From: DASSJT01 sp963715025
GTDB lineage: Bacteria > Actinomycetota > Actinomycetes > Actinomycetales > Dermatophilaceae
Assembly: GCA_963715025.1 (NCBI GenBank)
Contig: CAVQQQ010000009.1
Location: 744,001-808,000 of the forward strand
Length of the DNA: 64,000 bases
Direction: 5' to 3'
A program made the position numbers and the translations under genes. The notes under the pieces were generated by a model. That model was given only the letters and a program-made list of their open reading frames with translations. It did not search any database and was not told the DNA's origin. This document shows positions 1 to 8,057 of the stretch, piece after piece; the stretch's first letter is position 1, and each line of letters begins with the position of its first letter.

Positions 1-582
1 GACCGCCATCCGCCGAGTCGTCTTGCCCACAACAGATCTCGGCTTCACCGTGGCCAACAACCGCTTTGCCTTGGTCGCGGTGAGGTCCTTCCCGGCGCCA
101 CCGGCAGTCAGCTCGGCCAGCAGCCGATGAAGCCGGTTCACGGTTTGCACCCTCCGCGCCGACAGCTCATCACGCCGGTCGGCCAGCAGCCGCAGCGCGA
201 CCAGCTCCTCATCAAACGCGAGCACCCGCAGGTTCGGGGTGCGCAGCGCCGCCGCCGCGACCGCATGCGCATCGGTCGCGTCGGTCTTGCGGGCGTTGCC
301 GGTGTCGAAGACCCGCACCCGCGCGGCGAGCTTGGCGGGGACATCGACCACCCTCTCGCCGTCGGTGAGCAGCCGTTGTGCCAATGGCCGGCCCACACCC
401 TGGGCGCCCTCGATCGCCCAGCGGTGGCGTGGCCACTGCTGCCGCACGTACCCGAGCATCGCCTTGTACTCCCGGGTGGTGGTGCCGAACCTGCCGGTGG
501 CCAGCTTCTTGTCTTGGCCGTCGACGACCTCGATCGTCACCGACTTCTTGTGGGGGTCCACCCCCACGATCACATCACTCAT
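1..582 (-). CDS. IS110-family transposase, N-terminal part (runs off the left edge)
   Basis: DEDD-type recombinase of the IS110 family, which inserts and excises its element through a circular intermediate. The 194 visible residues read MSDVIVGVDPHKKS and continue with AIEGAQGVG and KTDATDAHAVAAAAL, which carry the RuvC-like acidic residues typical of the N-terminal DEDD domain. The C-terminal domain with the catalytic serine lies outside the window. The start is an ATG at 580-582 behind a strong Shine-Dalgarno AAGGAGG (590-596 on the complementary strand), seven bases away. The reading frame is open to the window edge, so the gene may be intact. Its position beside pseudogenes and left of a tRNA gene marks this end as mobile DNA. 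Family assignment is confident; activity is unknown. Confidence 0.85.
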   Translation of the reverse strand, partial: MSDVIVGVDPHKKSVTIEVVDGQDKKLATGRFGTTTREYKAMLGYVRQQWPRHRWAIEGAQGVGRPLAQRLLTDGERVVDVPAKLAARVRVFDTGNARKTDATDAHAVAAAALRTPNLRVLAFDEELVALRLLADRRDELSARRVQTVNRLHRLLAELTAGGAGKDLTATKAKRLLATVKPRSVVGKTTRRMAV

Positions 583-885
583 GCTCCTGCCTCCTTCACC
601 CTCGAGTGTCATGTGTCAGCGAGGGCGGGCAGAGCTACTTTGAGCAGGGCAGTCCCCTCTTGGGCCAGGGACCTCACCAGCGGTGCCCGGCGGGAGCGCA
701 GTCCGAAAAAGAGCCACAACCACGAGGCTGGGCAGCCGCGATAGAGAGCGTCCCACCGAGCACCTCGACAACAGCCTGGCCGGGCCGCTGCCGTAGAAGA
801 AGTCTCAAGTAGGCCGCGAAGCGGCCGAGTCACGCCCTTGCGCCTCAAGTCGGGATCGAGGGGCATCGAGAGGCGACGGCTGGAG
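583..885 (-). ncRNA. IS110 left-end leader, candidate bridge RNA region
   Basis: About 300 bases upstream of the transposase hold no credible protein gene. In the IS110 group the non-coding end upstream of the transposase encodes the structured bridge RNA that pairs with donor and target DNA. Here the stretch nearest the gene (roughly 600-760) is rich in short complementary GC runs, but I did not fold it and cannot place the element's end exactly. The element must end before the NTF2-like pseudogene whose stop is at 886. The call rests on family knowledge and position, not on a recognised RNA structure. Confidence 0.3.
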
Positions 886-1262
886 TCAGGAGTGGTTGGT
901 GTACGACAGGAAGCGCAGTCCCCGCGGAGTCTCAAGTAGGTGGTAGGTCGTGTAGGTGTCACGCATGACTTCACCCGCCTCATTGCGAGCGTTCCAATGA
1001 ACGGTGGCGAAGCTGGAGAACTCCCCGAGGGCATGTGGTTCGACCTCTCGCGGAACCCACGCGGCGGCGCCGTCTTGTTCGCGATAGGTACGCATCATCG
1101 CTGTGAAATGCTCACGTACCGCATCTTTGTCGGGTAGATGGATGGCGACGCCGTGCGAATCGCCAGGAACGGGGCTTCACACAGGCCCGCAAGGCTGGCC
1201 GCATTCTGTGCGGAGTAGCGCGCCGCGTACGGGTCGAAAAGTGCGTCGATCACTGCTGCCAT
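886..1262 (-). pseudogene. NTF2/SnoaL-like protein, frameshifted
   Basis: A small NTF2-like (SnoaL fold) protein gene broken by one frameshift. From the ATG at 1262 the reading runs MAAVIDALFDPYAARYSAQN and on to APFLAIRTA before losing the fold near 1155-1165. One frame over, the sequence continues IHLPDKDAVREHFTAMMRTY through EFSSFATVHWNAR to a TGA at 886. Together the pieces make a plausible complete domain of about 125 residues, and a single missing base in the CGCACGGCG stretch explains the break. It could also be a sequencing error. The ligand or enzyme activity is not predictable. It sits between an IS110 end and nhaA. Confidence 0.6.
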
Positions 1263-1528
1263 CCATCGACTGTATTGCTGCTGCGAACAGGCCCGCTACA
1301 CGGTCGTCCTCGCGGTGACCTGCCCCATTCCGCCGCTATCGCCGCTATGAGCTCGAAGTTCGCGTGCTCTTTCTGGCAGCTAGCCGCGACTTCAACCCAA
1401 CTTCTTGACGCCGCACGGTCCTAGGGTGCGCGCCGGCGGCGGGAAGCCCGGCGTGGCCGTCGGAGTTGTACCGTGCACCGACCAGCGCGGTCGATGGATG
1501 GGGCCGCGCCAGAGCTCGGAGGTGGCCT

Positions 1529-3424
1529 GTGACGAGTGCAGATCAGGGCGATGCCGCGGTGCTTCGCACGCCTTGGTCCAAGGAGTTCGCCACGCCGGTG
1601 CGTGCCTTCCTTCAGACTGCGTCGGGCAGTGCCGGGATCCTGACGGGGGCGATCGTGGTCGCTGTTGTCTGGGCGAATCTCGGTTCGTCGTACGAGTCGG
1701 TGTGGACCACGCCGTTCGGCATCCGCCTCGGGGACGCGAGCGTGACGCGGGATCTGCGGACGTGGGTGAACAGCGGCCTGATGACGCTGTTCTTCCTCGT
1801 GGTCGGGCTGGAGGCACGCCGGGAGATCGACCTCGGCGATCTGCGTGACCGCGGGCGCTTGCTCCTGCCGGTCGCTGCGGGTCTGCTCGCGATGGCCGTG
1901 CCGGTCGGCCTCTACCTCGCCGTCAACGCCGGCGGAGACGCGGCCGGCGGCTGGGGCGTCGCGATGTCGACGGACACCGCGCTCGCGCTCGGGCTGCTCG
2001 TCGTCGTCGGCCGAGACGTGCCGGACCGGGTCCGGACGTTCCTGTTGACCATGTTCGTCGTCGACGACCTCGTTGCGCTGCTCGTGATCGCGGTCGTGTA
2101 CGCCGACGATGTCTCCCTGCGCTACCTCGCCCTGGCGGTGGCGCTGTTCGGCCTGTTCCTCCTCATCATGCGGCTCCGGCTCGGCACGCCGGCCAGTCTC
2201 GTCGTGATCGGTTTCGCCGTCTGGGCGAGCCTGCTCGGCAGCGGCATCGAACCGGTCGTCGCCGGGCTCGCGATCGGGTTGGTCGCCCCGGCGTACACCC
2301 CGGCTCGCGAGGACCTCGAGCAGGCGAGCGGCCTGTTCCGCCAGTTCCGTGAGGAGCCGACGCCAGATCTCGCCCGCACCGCGGTGGTCGGGTTGCGCCG
2401 GACGCTGTCTCCAAACGACCGGCTCCAGAGGTTCTTCCACCCCTGGAGCAGCTATGTGGTCGTGCCGCTGTTCGCGTTGGCGAATGCCGGGATCGAGATC
2501 GACGGCTCCTTCGTCGACAGGGCGATGAGCTCGCCGATCACCCTCGGCATCGTGCTCGGGTACGCCGTCGGCAAGCCGCTTGCGGTGATCTCGGCGTCTT
2601 GGGCGATCTCCCGGATGACCCACGGCCGCGTGCAGCCGGCGGTCGGATGGGCGGCGGTTGCCGGCAGCGGCACCATCGCCGGCATCGGCTTCACCGTCTC
2701 GTTCCTGATCGCCTCCCTCGCCTTCGACGGTGGCCGCCTTGCCGAGGCGAAGTTCGGCGTGCTCCTCGCCGCGGCTGTTGCGGCGGCGTCGACGTGGATC
2801 GTCTTCCAGGTCACCGCGCTCCTGGGTGAGGACCGCCGTACCGTGGCGCTGCAAGGCCGTGCCGAGCAGCTCGTCGACCTCGCCGTCGACGTCGATCCGG
2901 AGCGGGACCACCTGCGTGGTCCGCAGGACGCGGCGGTCACCGTGGTCGAGTACGGCGACTTCCAATGCCCCTACTGCGGCCAGGCCGAGCCAGCCGTGCG
3001 CGCCATCCTCGGTGATGCCGACGTGAGGTTCGCCTGGCGACACCTACCGCTCACCGACGTGCATCCCGACGCAGAGCTCGCCGCACAGGCAGCCGAGGCC
3101 GCGGGCACCCAGGGCAGGTTCTGGGAGATGCACGACCTGCTGCTCGCCCACCAGGACCACCTGCAGAAACCCGACCTGCTCGCGTACGCCGAGCAGCTCG
3201 GCCTGGACGTGCCGCGGTTCCAGAAGGAGCTGTACTCGCACGCGCACCTCGCTCGCGTGGGACAGGATGTCGAGTCTGCGGACATCAGCGGTGTCTCCGG
3301 GACGCCGACGTTCTTCGTCGACGGCCGCCGCGAGTACGGCGCCTTCGACGCGGCGTCACTCACGAGTGCAACTGCGGCTGCCCGCGCCCGCAACCGGATC
3401 CAGCCCCGTCCGCGGAAGCGGTGA
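1529..3424 (+). CDS. nhaA: Na+/H+ antiporter NhaA fused to a DsbA-like thioredoxin domain
   Basis: Membrane antiporter that exchanges internal Na+ for external H+. Residues about 20-430 are the NhaA domain, with some eleven hydrophobic segments and the paired aspartates D179-D180 in VVDDLVALLV that form the ion site. Residues about 455-620 are a DsbA-type thioredoxin domain with the motif CPYC at 480-483 and a later cis-proline loop GVSGTPTFFVDGR. The 631-residue length fits the NhaA-DsbA fusions known from actinobacteria. The GTG start at 1529 follows GGAGG at 1518-1522, which is a better choice than the upstream ATG at 1466. It stands alone. The role of the fused domain is unproven. Confidence 0.92.
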   Translation: MTSADQGDAAVLRTPWSKEFATPVRAFLQTASGSAGILTGAIVVAVVWANLGSSYESVWTTPFGIRLGDASVTRDLRTWVNSGLMTLFFLVVGLEARREIDLGDLRDRGRLLLPVAAGLLAMAVPVGLYLAVNAGGDAAGGWGVAMSTDTALALGLLVVVGRDVPDRVRTFLLTMFVVDDLVALLVIAVVYADDVSLRYLALAVALFGLFLLIMRLRLGTPASLVVIGFAVWASLLGSGIEPVVAGLAIGLVAPAYTPAREDLEQASGLFRQFREEPTPDLARTAVVGLRRTLSPNDRLQRFFHPWSSYVVVPLFALANAGIEIDGSFVDRAMSSPITLGIVLGYAVGKPLAVISASWAISRMTHGRVQPAVGWAAVAGSGTIAGIGFTVSFLIASLAFDGGRLAEAKFGVLLAAAVAAASTWIVFQVTALLGEDRRTVALQGRAEQLVDLAVDVDPERDHLRGPQDAAVTVVEYGDFQCPYCGQAEPAVRAILGDADVRFAWRHLPLTDVHPDAELAAQAAEAAGTQGRFWEMHDLLLAHQDHLQKPDLLAYAEQLGLDVPRFQKELYSHAHLARVGQDVESADISGVSGTPTFFVDGRREYGAFDAASLTSATAAARARNRIQPRPRKR

Positions 3425-3615
3425 GTGAAGATCGCCCAGGTGACCTGCTATCCGATCAGGAGTCCTCGAGGTGCGTCACTGCGCCGCCTGGGCCCTGTGG
3501 ATGAAGTCGGTCTGATCCGCGGGCCTTAGTTCCTTCTGGACAGCGTGCTCGCGCACTAGTCGTGGTCCTCGGCAGCACGACCGCACGAGCGAACACGTAC
3601 TCTCCGGTGCGCCCC

Positions 3616-4257
3616 CTACGATGCTCCATCCCTCACACGGCCGAGCAGGCTCAGATGTGCTATCGCCATGTCGATCGCGGAAGCCATCGGGGTGACGTCG
3701 CGGGAGGTCTGCGCCAACAGGTAGCCGCCCTGTACAGCCGCCACGAATCCCGTAGCAAGTTGGGCCACGTCGGCGTCCGGCGGAATGACGCCTTCCCGTT
3801 GAAACCGGCGAAGGAGGTCTTCGAATAGTTCTTGCCAAGCCATGAACAGGTCGTGGAGCTTCTTGCGGGCGACCGAATCCTGGTCGGAAAACTCGTTCGC
3901 CAGTGAGCCCAAGGGGCACCCGTACCGGCCCTCCTGCAGGGCATTGCGCTCGACAAGTGCATCCCGCCAACGTCGCAGGCCCGCAAAAGTCCTCACGTTC
4001 TCCAGGCGTTCCCGCTCACCGGCTATCGTTCGCTCGCCCACAAACTCGATCACTGCCCGCACCAGCGCTGGCTTGTCGTCAAAATGTCGGTACAACTGCG
4101 ATTTGCTGGCCTTGCTCGCTGACACGACGTCGTCCAGAGTCGTTCCACCAACTCCTCGCACGCGCATCAGATCCGCAGCGGTGGCGACGATTCGAGACCG
4201 CGTCTTCGCGCCACGCGCCGTCAACCGCGCGGCTGCGGCCGTCTGCGAGTCCTCCAC
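3616..4257 (-). CDS. TetR/AcrR-family transcriptional repressor
   Basis: A 213-residue DNA-binding repressor. The N-terminal helix-turn-helix reads TRSRIVATAADLMRVRGVGG followed by TTLDDVVSASKASKSQLYRH. The C-terminal half (YGCPLGSLANEF, FEDLLRRFQREG) resembles the ligand-binding domain of the LmrA/YxaF type. The start is uncertain: GTG at 4257 or GTG at 4272, neither with a convincing Shine-Dalgarno, so the transcript may be leaderless. Two palindromes lie directly upstream at 4278-4304. One of them recurs at the promoter of the divergent oxidoreductase gene, so this protein very probably represses both genes. The inducer is unknown. Confidence 0.85.
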   Translation of the reverse strand: MEDSQTAAAARLTARGAKTRSRIVATAADLMRVRGVGGTTLDDVVSASKASKSQLYRHFDDKPALVRAVIEFVGERTIAGERERLENVRTFAGLRRWRDALVERNALQEGRYGCPLGSLANEFSDQDSVARKKLHDLFMAWQELFEDLLRRFQREGVIPPDADVAQLATGFVAAVQGGYLLAQTSRDVTPMASAIDMAIAHLSLLGRVRDGAS

Positions 4258-4277
4258 ACCCCCATGGTGCACATCTG

Positions 4278-4289
4278 GACGATATCGTC
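4278..4289. promoter_or_regulatory. Candidate TetR operator, copy 1
   Basis: Perfect palindrome GACGATATCGTC just upstream of the tetR start. The same half-sites GACGA-N2-TCGTC occur at 4431-4442 in front of the divergent oxidoreductase gene, which supports a shared operator. Inferred from symmetry and recurrence only. Confidence 0.65.
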
Positions 4290-4290
4290 T

Positions 4291-4304
4291 CGGTTGATCA
4301 ACCG
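4291..4304. promoter_or_regulatory. Perfect 14-bp palindrome in the tetR promoter region
   Basis: CGGTTGATCAACCG is self-complementary over all 14 bases and lies two bases from operator copy 1. It has no second copy at the oxidoreductase promoter, so it could be an independent site or part of a longer tetR-specific operator. Confidence 0.4.
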
Positions 4305-4399
4305 TCGATGTCCCTGGAGGGCGTCCCGTTCGGCGATCGAGTGCACACACCGCTCGAAGGCATAACGACCTTTGCGATCTCGCCGCCAGGCGCTCCGGC

Positions 4400-4429
4400 T
4401 TGCCGGGCAATGCGACTCGGCACTAGTAT
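4400..4429 (+). promoter_or_regulatory. Predicted promoter of the oxidoreductase gene
   Basis: TTGCCG (4400-4405) and TAGTAT (4424-4429) are separated by 18 bases and resemble a primary-sigma promoter. The second TetR operator copy begins right after the -10 element, so a bound repressor would cover the transcription start. Confidence 0.5.
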
Positions 4430-4430
4430 G

Positions 4431-4442
4431 GACGAAGTCGTC
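4431..4442. promoter_or_regulatory. Candidate TetR operator, copy 2
   Basis: GACGAAGTCGTC has the same half-sites, GACGA and TCGTC with a two-base centre, as copy 1 at 4278-4289. Adding one flanking base on each side (GGACGA/TCGTCC) keeps the symmetry. It lies just downstream of the predicted -10 element of the oxidoreductase promoter. Confidence 0.65.
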
Positions 4443-4501
4443 CAGTTATGGTTGGACCGCACATGCAGCGCGGGCAAAGACCGGATACAGGGAGGCGCCG
4501 G

Positions 4502-5419
4502 ATGAAGGCGATTGTGGTGACGGACCAGGCCGCGGGAACGGCCGGGATGACGCTGACCGAGCGGCCCGAGCCGCCGGCAGCGATCAACGACGTCATCGTT
4601 CAGATTCATGCGTCGGGATTCGTCTCGACTGAGCTGGGGTGGCCCTCGACCTGGACCGATCGCGCCGGCCGTGACCGAACACCGTCGATCCCCGGCCACG
4701 AGCTGGCCGGAGTGGTCACCGCCCTCGGCTACGGCACGACGGGACTGTCGGTGGGACAGCGGGTGTTCGGCCTCGCCGACTGGCACCGCGACGGCACCCT
4801 GGCGGAGTATGTGGCGATCGAGGCACGCAACCTCGCGCCCTTGCCGGGCGACGTCGACTTCACGGTAGGCGCATCCCTGCCAATCTCAGGTCTGACCGCC
4901 TGGCAGGGACTGTTCCAGCACGGCCGCCTTCAGCCGGGGCAGAGCCTCCTCGCCCACGGCGCGGCCGGCGCAGTCGGAACGATGGTGACCCAGCTCGCAC
5001 GCGAGGCCGGCGCCTACGTCATCGGCACCGGACGCGCCGCCGACCGTGAGAAGGCACTCGACTTCGGCGCACAGGAGTTCCTCGACCTCGAGAACGACGC
5101 CCTCGAAGGCGTCGGCGAAGTCGATCTGGTCTTCGATGTCATCGGCGGCGACGTCCAGAAGCGGTCCGCGGCCCTGATCAAGGCTGGCGGAACGCTGGTG
5201 TCCGTCGTCGGCCCGGTCGAGGCCCGCCCCGCAGACGGCCTGGCAGTGGATTTCGTTGTCGAAGCCGATCGCGCCCAGCTGGGTGAGATCGTGCAGCGGG
5301 TGCGGGACGGACGGCTGCGCACGAACATCGGAACCACCGCATCCCTCGAGGATGCCGTCGCAGCCCTCAACTCCACCGAGCGGCTCAAGGGAAAGACGAT
5401 CATCCGCGTTCGCCCGTGA
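4502..5419 (+). CDS. Zinc-independent MDR-family NADPH:quinone oxidoreductase
   Basis: A 305-residue medium-chain dehydrogenase/reductase that probably uses NADPH to reduce quinones or enones. The N-terminal GroES-like part has IPGHELAGVV, and the Rossmann part has the nucleotide loop HGAAGAVGTMVTQLA (about residue 157). The structural-zinc cysteines of classical alcohol dehydrogenases are absent. The C-terminus ENGKT-type signature appears as LKGKTIIRVRP. ATG 4502 follows GGAGG at 4491-4495. It is divergent from the TetR gene and shares its operator, so it is likely induced by the compound the regulator senses. The substrate cannot be named from sequence. Confidence 0.85.
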   Translation: MKAIVVTDQAAGTAGMTLTERPEPPAAINDVIVQIHASGFVSTELGWPSTWTDRAGRDRTPSIPGHELAGVVTALGYGTTGLSVGQRVFGLADWHRDGTLAEYVAIEARNLAPLPGDVDFTVGASLPISGLTAWQGLFQHGRLQPGQSLLAHGAAGAVGTMVTQLAREAGAYVIGTGRAADREKALDFGAQEFLDLENDALEGVGEVDLVFDVIGGDVQKRSAALIKAGGTLVSVVGPVEARPADGLAVDFVVEADRAQLGEIVQRVRDGRLRTNIGTTASLEDAVAALNSTERLKGKTIIRVRP

Positions 5420-5932
5420 GGACCTGGCACACCCAAGCACCAGAACGACCCCGCACAGCGAGCGGTACGTCGATGGCTCGGCCTTCACCTCCGTCGACGA
5501 CATGCTGCCGGACGACTACGACCACCGCCACGGTCGGAGGACGTTCTCGGACCAGCGGTCTGGGAAGTTGCGTCACACCGCCGCGTACCGTCCCGGTCGA
5601 CGCTGCCAGTGCATACCGCCGCCATTGACCCTGGGCGATGAACGCCCGGAACTGCTGTTGGTCGCGAGACACGGGTCGGCGCGGCGCAGGTCGACGAAGG
5701 ACAGTTCGGAGCCGGCCCGATGCTCGTGACGGTCGACTGCCGCAAGTGAGGCGCCGGCATGACATACAGCCAGACCGCGTGCGCCGCTTGGGGCCTTGAC
5801 CCATACGTGAATCGCGCGTTCGTCGCCGTTCATTCGCCACCAGGGTGTCAGTCCCGTGAACGCAGCTGCTCCGGGGTGAACCCCGGCGAACCCTCGCGAA
5901 CCACGAAATGAGACTGACTGAGACTAGACGGG
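5420..5932. other. Gene-poor stretch left of tRNA-Ser
   Basis: About 510 bases between the oxidoreductase and the tRNA-Ser terminator. Several short open frames overlap one another, but none has a recognisable domain, a Shine-Dalgarno and sensible composition together. It lies at the 3' side of a tRNA gene, the usual target of integrating elements, so decayed mobile DNA is a reasonable reading. I see no integrase. Confidence 0.5.
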
Positions 5933-5970
5933 AAACGCCGGCCGGTGCACTGGGGCTCCGGCCGGCGTTT
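5933..5970 (-). terminator. Hairpin terminator downstream of tRNA-Ser
   Basis: Perfect 13-bp inverted repeat AAACGCCGGCCGG / CCGGCCGGCGTTT (5933-5945 and 5958-5970) with a 12-base loop. It lies 11 bases beyond the 3' end of the tRNA in the direction of transcription. Confidence 0.8.
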
Positions 5971-5981
5971 GCGCAGGTGAC

Positions 5982-6071
5982 TGGCGGTGGCGGTGGGATT
6001 TGAACCCACGGAGGAGTTGCCCCCTCACACGCTTTCGAGGCGTGCTCCTTAGGCCGCTCGGACACGCCACC
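5982..6071 (-). tRNA. tRNA-Ser (anticodon CGA)
   Basis: Read on the minus strand, the gene begins GGTGGCGTGTCCGAGCGG and has the anticodon loop CTCGAAA, so the anticodon is CGA. It has the long variable arm of serine tRNAs and the T-loop GGGTTCAAATCCC. The acceptor strand CGCCACC is followed by G and an encoded CCA (5982-5984). The 7-bp acceptor stem pairs perfectly. It is followed by its own hairpin terminator. The region on its 3' side has accessory character, so the tRNA may be an attachment site. Confidence 0.97.
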
Positions 6072-6198
6072 GCCGAGCAGGGTACTAGAGCCCCTCCCGG
6101 CAGAGAAATCCGGCGGAGCCGCCCCACAGTGCTCCCTGAGTGCCCACCGGGATCCCGCTCTTCCCGGCGGAAAGCACCACTATCGCGTCAGACACAGG

Positions 6199-6238
6199 TG
6201 AGGGCATGTTGGCGGGCCAGCCCACCGACATGCCCTCA
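6199..6238. terminator. Hairpin terminator downstream of the SPW gene
   Basis: Perfect 11-bp arms TGAGGGCATGT / ACATGCCCTCA (6199-6209, 6228-6238) around an 18-base loop, 17 bases past the stop of the leftward SPW gene. Confidence 0.65.
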
Positions 6239-6255
6239 TGTGCCTCCTTGGCGGC

Positions 6256-6612
6256 CTAGTGCGGCGTTGCCATCGCGTGCCGGTGCGTCCGCGTCATTTG
6301 GAGGTCGGCAAGCCCGACCACGGCAACGACGACTCCGACGATCCACGACGTCCAGGCCATCGCCCGGATGTCCGCGTACCCCATGACCCACGGGGCGATG
6401 AAGAAGAGCGCACCCATCACAGCGGTGAGCCCCTCGGTGGCGAGCAGGTCGGGCCGCGCGAGGTCGACAAGCGAAAGCACGGCCGTGACGGCACCGAGGA
6501 CGATCATGGTCCAGGTCGCCTTGGTGGTCGTGTCGGTCCAGATCGGGGCGAGCATCGCGTAGATGCCCGCAAGCAGAGCAATGAAGTCCTGAGGATGGGT
6601 CCATCGCTTCAT
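6256..6612 (-). CDS. SPW-repeat integral membrane protein
   Basis: A 118-residue membrane protein with four hydrophobic segments. It carries the family motif as PQDFIALLAG in the first half and APWVMGY in the second; SPW proteins contain S/A-P-W-V-x-G in one or two copies. The ATG at 6612 (MKRWTHPQDF) is preferred over an upstream ATG because AAAGGTGG lies about ten bases upstream and family members start near this point. Its function is unknown. It is a single gene, leftward, with a hairpin after the stop. Confidence 0.8.
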   Translation of the reverse strand: MKRWTHPQDFIALLAGIYAMLAPIWTDTTTKATWTMIVLGAVTAVLSLVDLARPDLLATEGLTAVMGALFFIAPWVMGYADIRAMAWTSWIVGVVVAVVGLADLQMTRTHRHAMATPH

Positions 6613-6775
6613 GTGGTTCAGCCACCTTTCGGTTAGGTGGTCCGTCGATCCATGGCGGGCCAACAGCTCAATTCTCAACCGCAGGAATCAGTCCGTCAAC
6701 GCAGCCAAGCGGCCATCCGGCATACCCAATGGACGTGAGGTAGGCCGGCTCGCCGCCACTCGCCGCCAGCCAGCC

Positions 6776-7273
6776 TCACGAGTCGGGCGCCAACTCCCGG
6801 TGCGCCGCGAAGAAGTCCAGCAGGAGCTGCGAGCACTCCTCGTCGCGAACGCCGCCGATCACCTCGATCCGGTGGGTCGCTCGGCGGTCGCGCACGATGT
6901 CCCACACCGAACCGCACGCCCCCAGCTTGGGGTCCCACGCCCCGAGCACCAGTCGCGAAACCCGCGACAGCATGAGCGCACCGGCGCACATGGGGCAGGG
7001 TTCCAAGGTCACGACCAGCGTGCAGTCCTCCAGCCGCCACGAGCCGGTATGCCGTGCGGCGGCTCTCAGGGCCACGATCTCCGCGTGCCCCGTGGGATCG
7101 CCCTCGGCCTCCCTGGTGTTGCAGCCCTCGCCGATGACCTGTCCAGAGGGCGAGATCACCACCGCCCCGACCGGCACGTCACCGGTCCCAGCCGCAGCGG
7201 CGGCGAGGTTGAGCGCGAGCCCCATCCACACGGCATACGCCGGATCAGTCGCTGGGCCGCGGCGGACTGTCAC
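6776..7273 (-). CDS. tadA: tRNA-specific adenosine deaminase
   Basis: Converts adenosine 34 to inosine in tRNA-Arg(ACG). The zinc-dependent deaminase signature is complete: H63-A-E65 in GHAEIVALR and C93-x-x-C96 in LEPCPMCAGAL. The length (165 residues) is normal for TadA. The GTG start at 7273 leaves only 16 bases to the divergent upp gene, so both starts may be leaderless; an internal ATG at 7225 is an alternative. The assignment is firm because of the PVGAVV and EPCPMC motifs and the standard neighbourhood with upp. Confidence 0.93.
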   Translation of the reverse strand: MTVRRGPATDPAYAVWMGLALNLAAAAAGTGDVPVGAVVISPSGQVIGEGCNTREAEGDPTGHAEIVALRAAARHTGSWRLEDCTLVVTLEPCPMCAGALMLSRVSRLVLGAWDPKLGACGSVWDIVRDRRATHRIEVIGGVRDEECSQLLLDFFAAHRELAPDS

Positions 7274-7289
7274 GCGCTAAGTTTCGCCT

Positions 7290-7928
7290 ATGCGCGTCCA
7301 CATCGCCGACCATCCGCTCATCGCCCACAAACTCACCTACCTGCGCGACGAGCGGACCGACAGCCCCACGTTCCGCCGGCTCGCGGAGGAGCTGGTGACG
7401 CTGCTGGCCTACGAGGCGACCCGCGACGTGCGCGTCGAGCCGATCGACATCGTCACACCCGTGGCTCCCACGAAGGGGATCAAGCTGAGCTCCCCCAAGC
7501 CGCTTGTGGTTCCGATCCTGCGCGCCGGTCTGGGCATGCTCGAGGGCATGGTGCGCTTGCTGCCGAGCGCCGAGGTGGGATTCCTAGGGATGCAGCGCAA
7601 CGAGGAGACGCTCGAGGCGATCACGTATGCCAACCGCCTACCCGACGACCTGTCCGGGCGCCAGTGCTACATCCTCGACCCCATGCTCGCGACCGGCGGA
7701 ACCCTGGCCATGTCCATCAGCTACCTCGTCGAGCGCGGCGCCGACGACATCACGGCGGTGACGCTCCTGGCCGCTCCGGAGGGCATCAAGCACCTCGAGG
7801 AAGAGGTCGGCAGCCAGGAGGTGCCCGTCACGATCGTCACCGGTGCGGTCGACGAGAGGCTCAACGAGAAGGGGTACATCGTCCCGGGTCTCGGCGACGC
7901 AGGGGATCGCCTCTACGGGGTGGTGTGA
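7290..7928 (+). CDS. upp: Uracil phosphoribosyltransferase
   Basis: Salvages uracil by making UMP from uracil and PRPP. The 212-residue protein begins MRVHIADHPLIAHKLTYLRD and has the PRPP-binding loop DPMLATGGTLAMS (about residue 131) and the uracil-binding C-terminal segment IVPGLGDAGDRLYG. Its length fits the family exactly. It is transcribed divergently from tadA across 16 bases. Confidence 0.97.
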   Translation: MRVHIADHPLIAHKLTYLRDERTDSPTFRRLAEELVTLLAYEATRDVRVEPIDIVTPVAPTKGIKLSSPKPLVVPILRAGLGMLEGMVRLLPSAEVGFLGMQRNEETLEAITYANRLPDDLSGRQCYILDPMLATGGTLAMSISYLVERGADDITAVTLLAAPEGIKHLEEEVGSQEVPVTIVTGAVDERLNEKGYIVPGLGDAGDRLYGVV

Positions 7929-8057
7929 CCCCGCGTCTCGAGAGGCGGCGGCGCGCCTCATCCGTCACAGTGGTCACATCAGGCATGCTGCAACCAGATC
8001 TGTGCCTTGCTTCGGCCATCCTCGGCCACACACAGTGCCTGACAGGAGAAAACGTCT

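Noticed and set aside
1421..3043. A 540-codon minus-strand open frame opposite nhaA
   Set aside because: It is antisense to a gene with a complete family match. The translation is Asp/Arg/His-rich with no domain, as expected from a shadow frame in GC-rich DNA.
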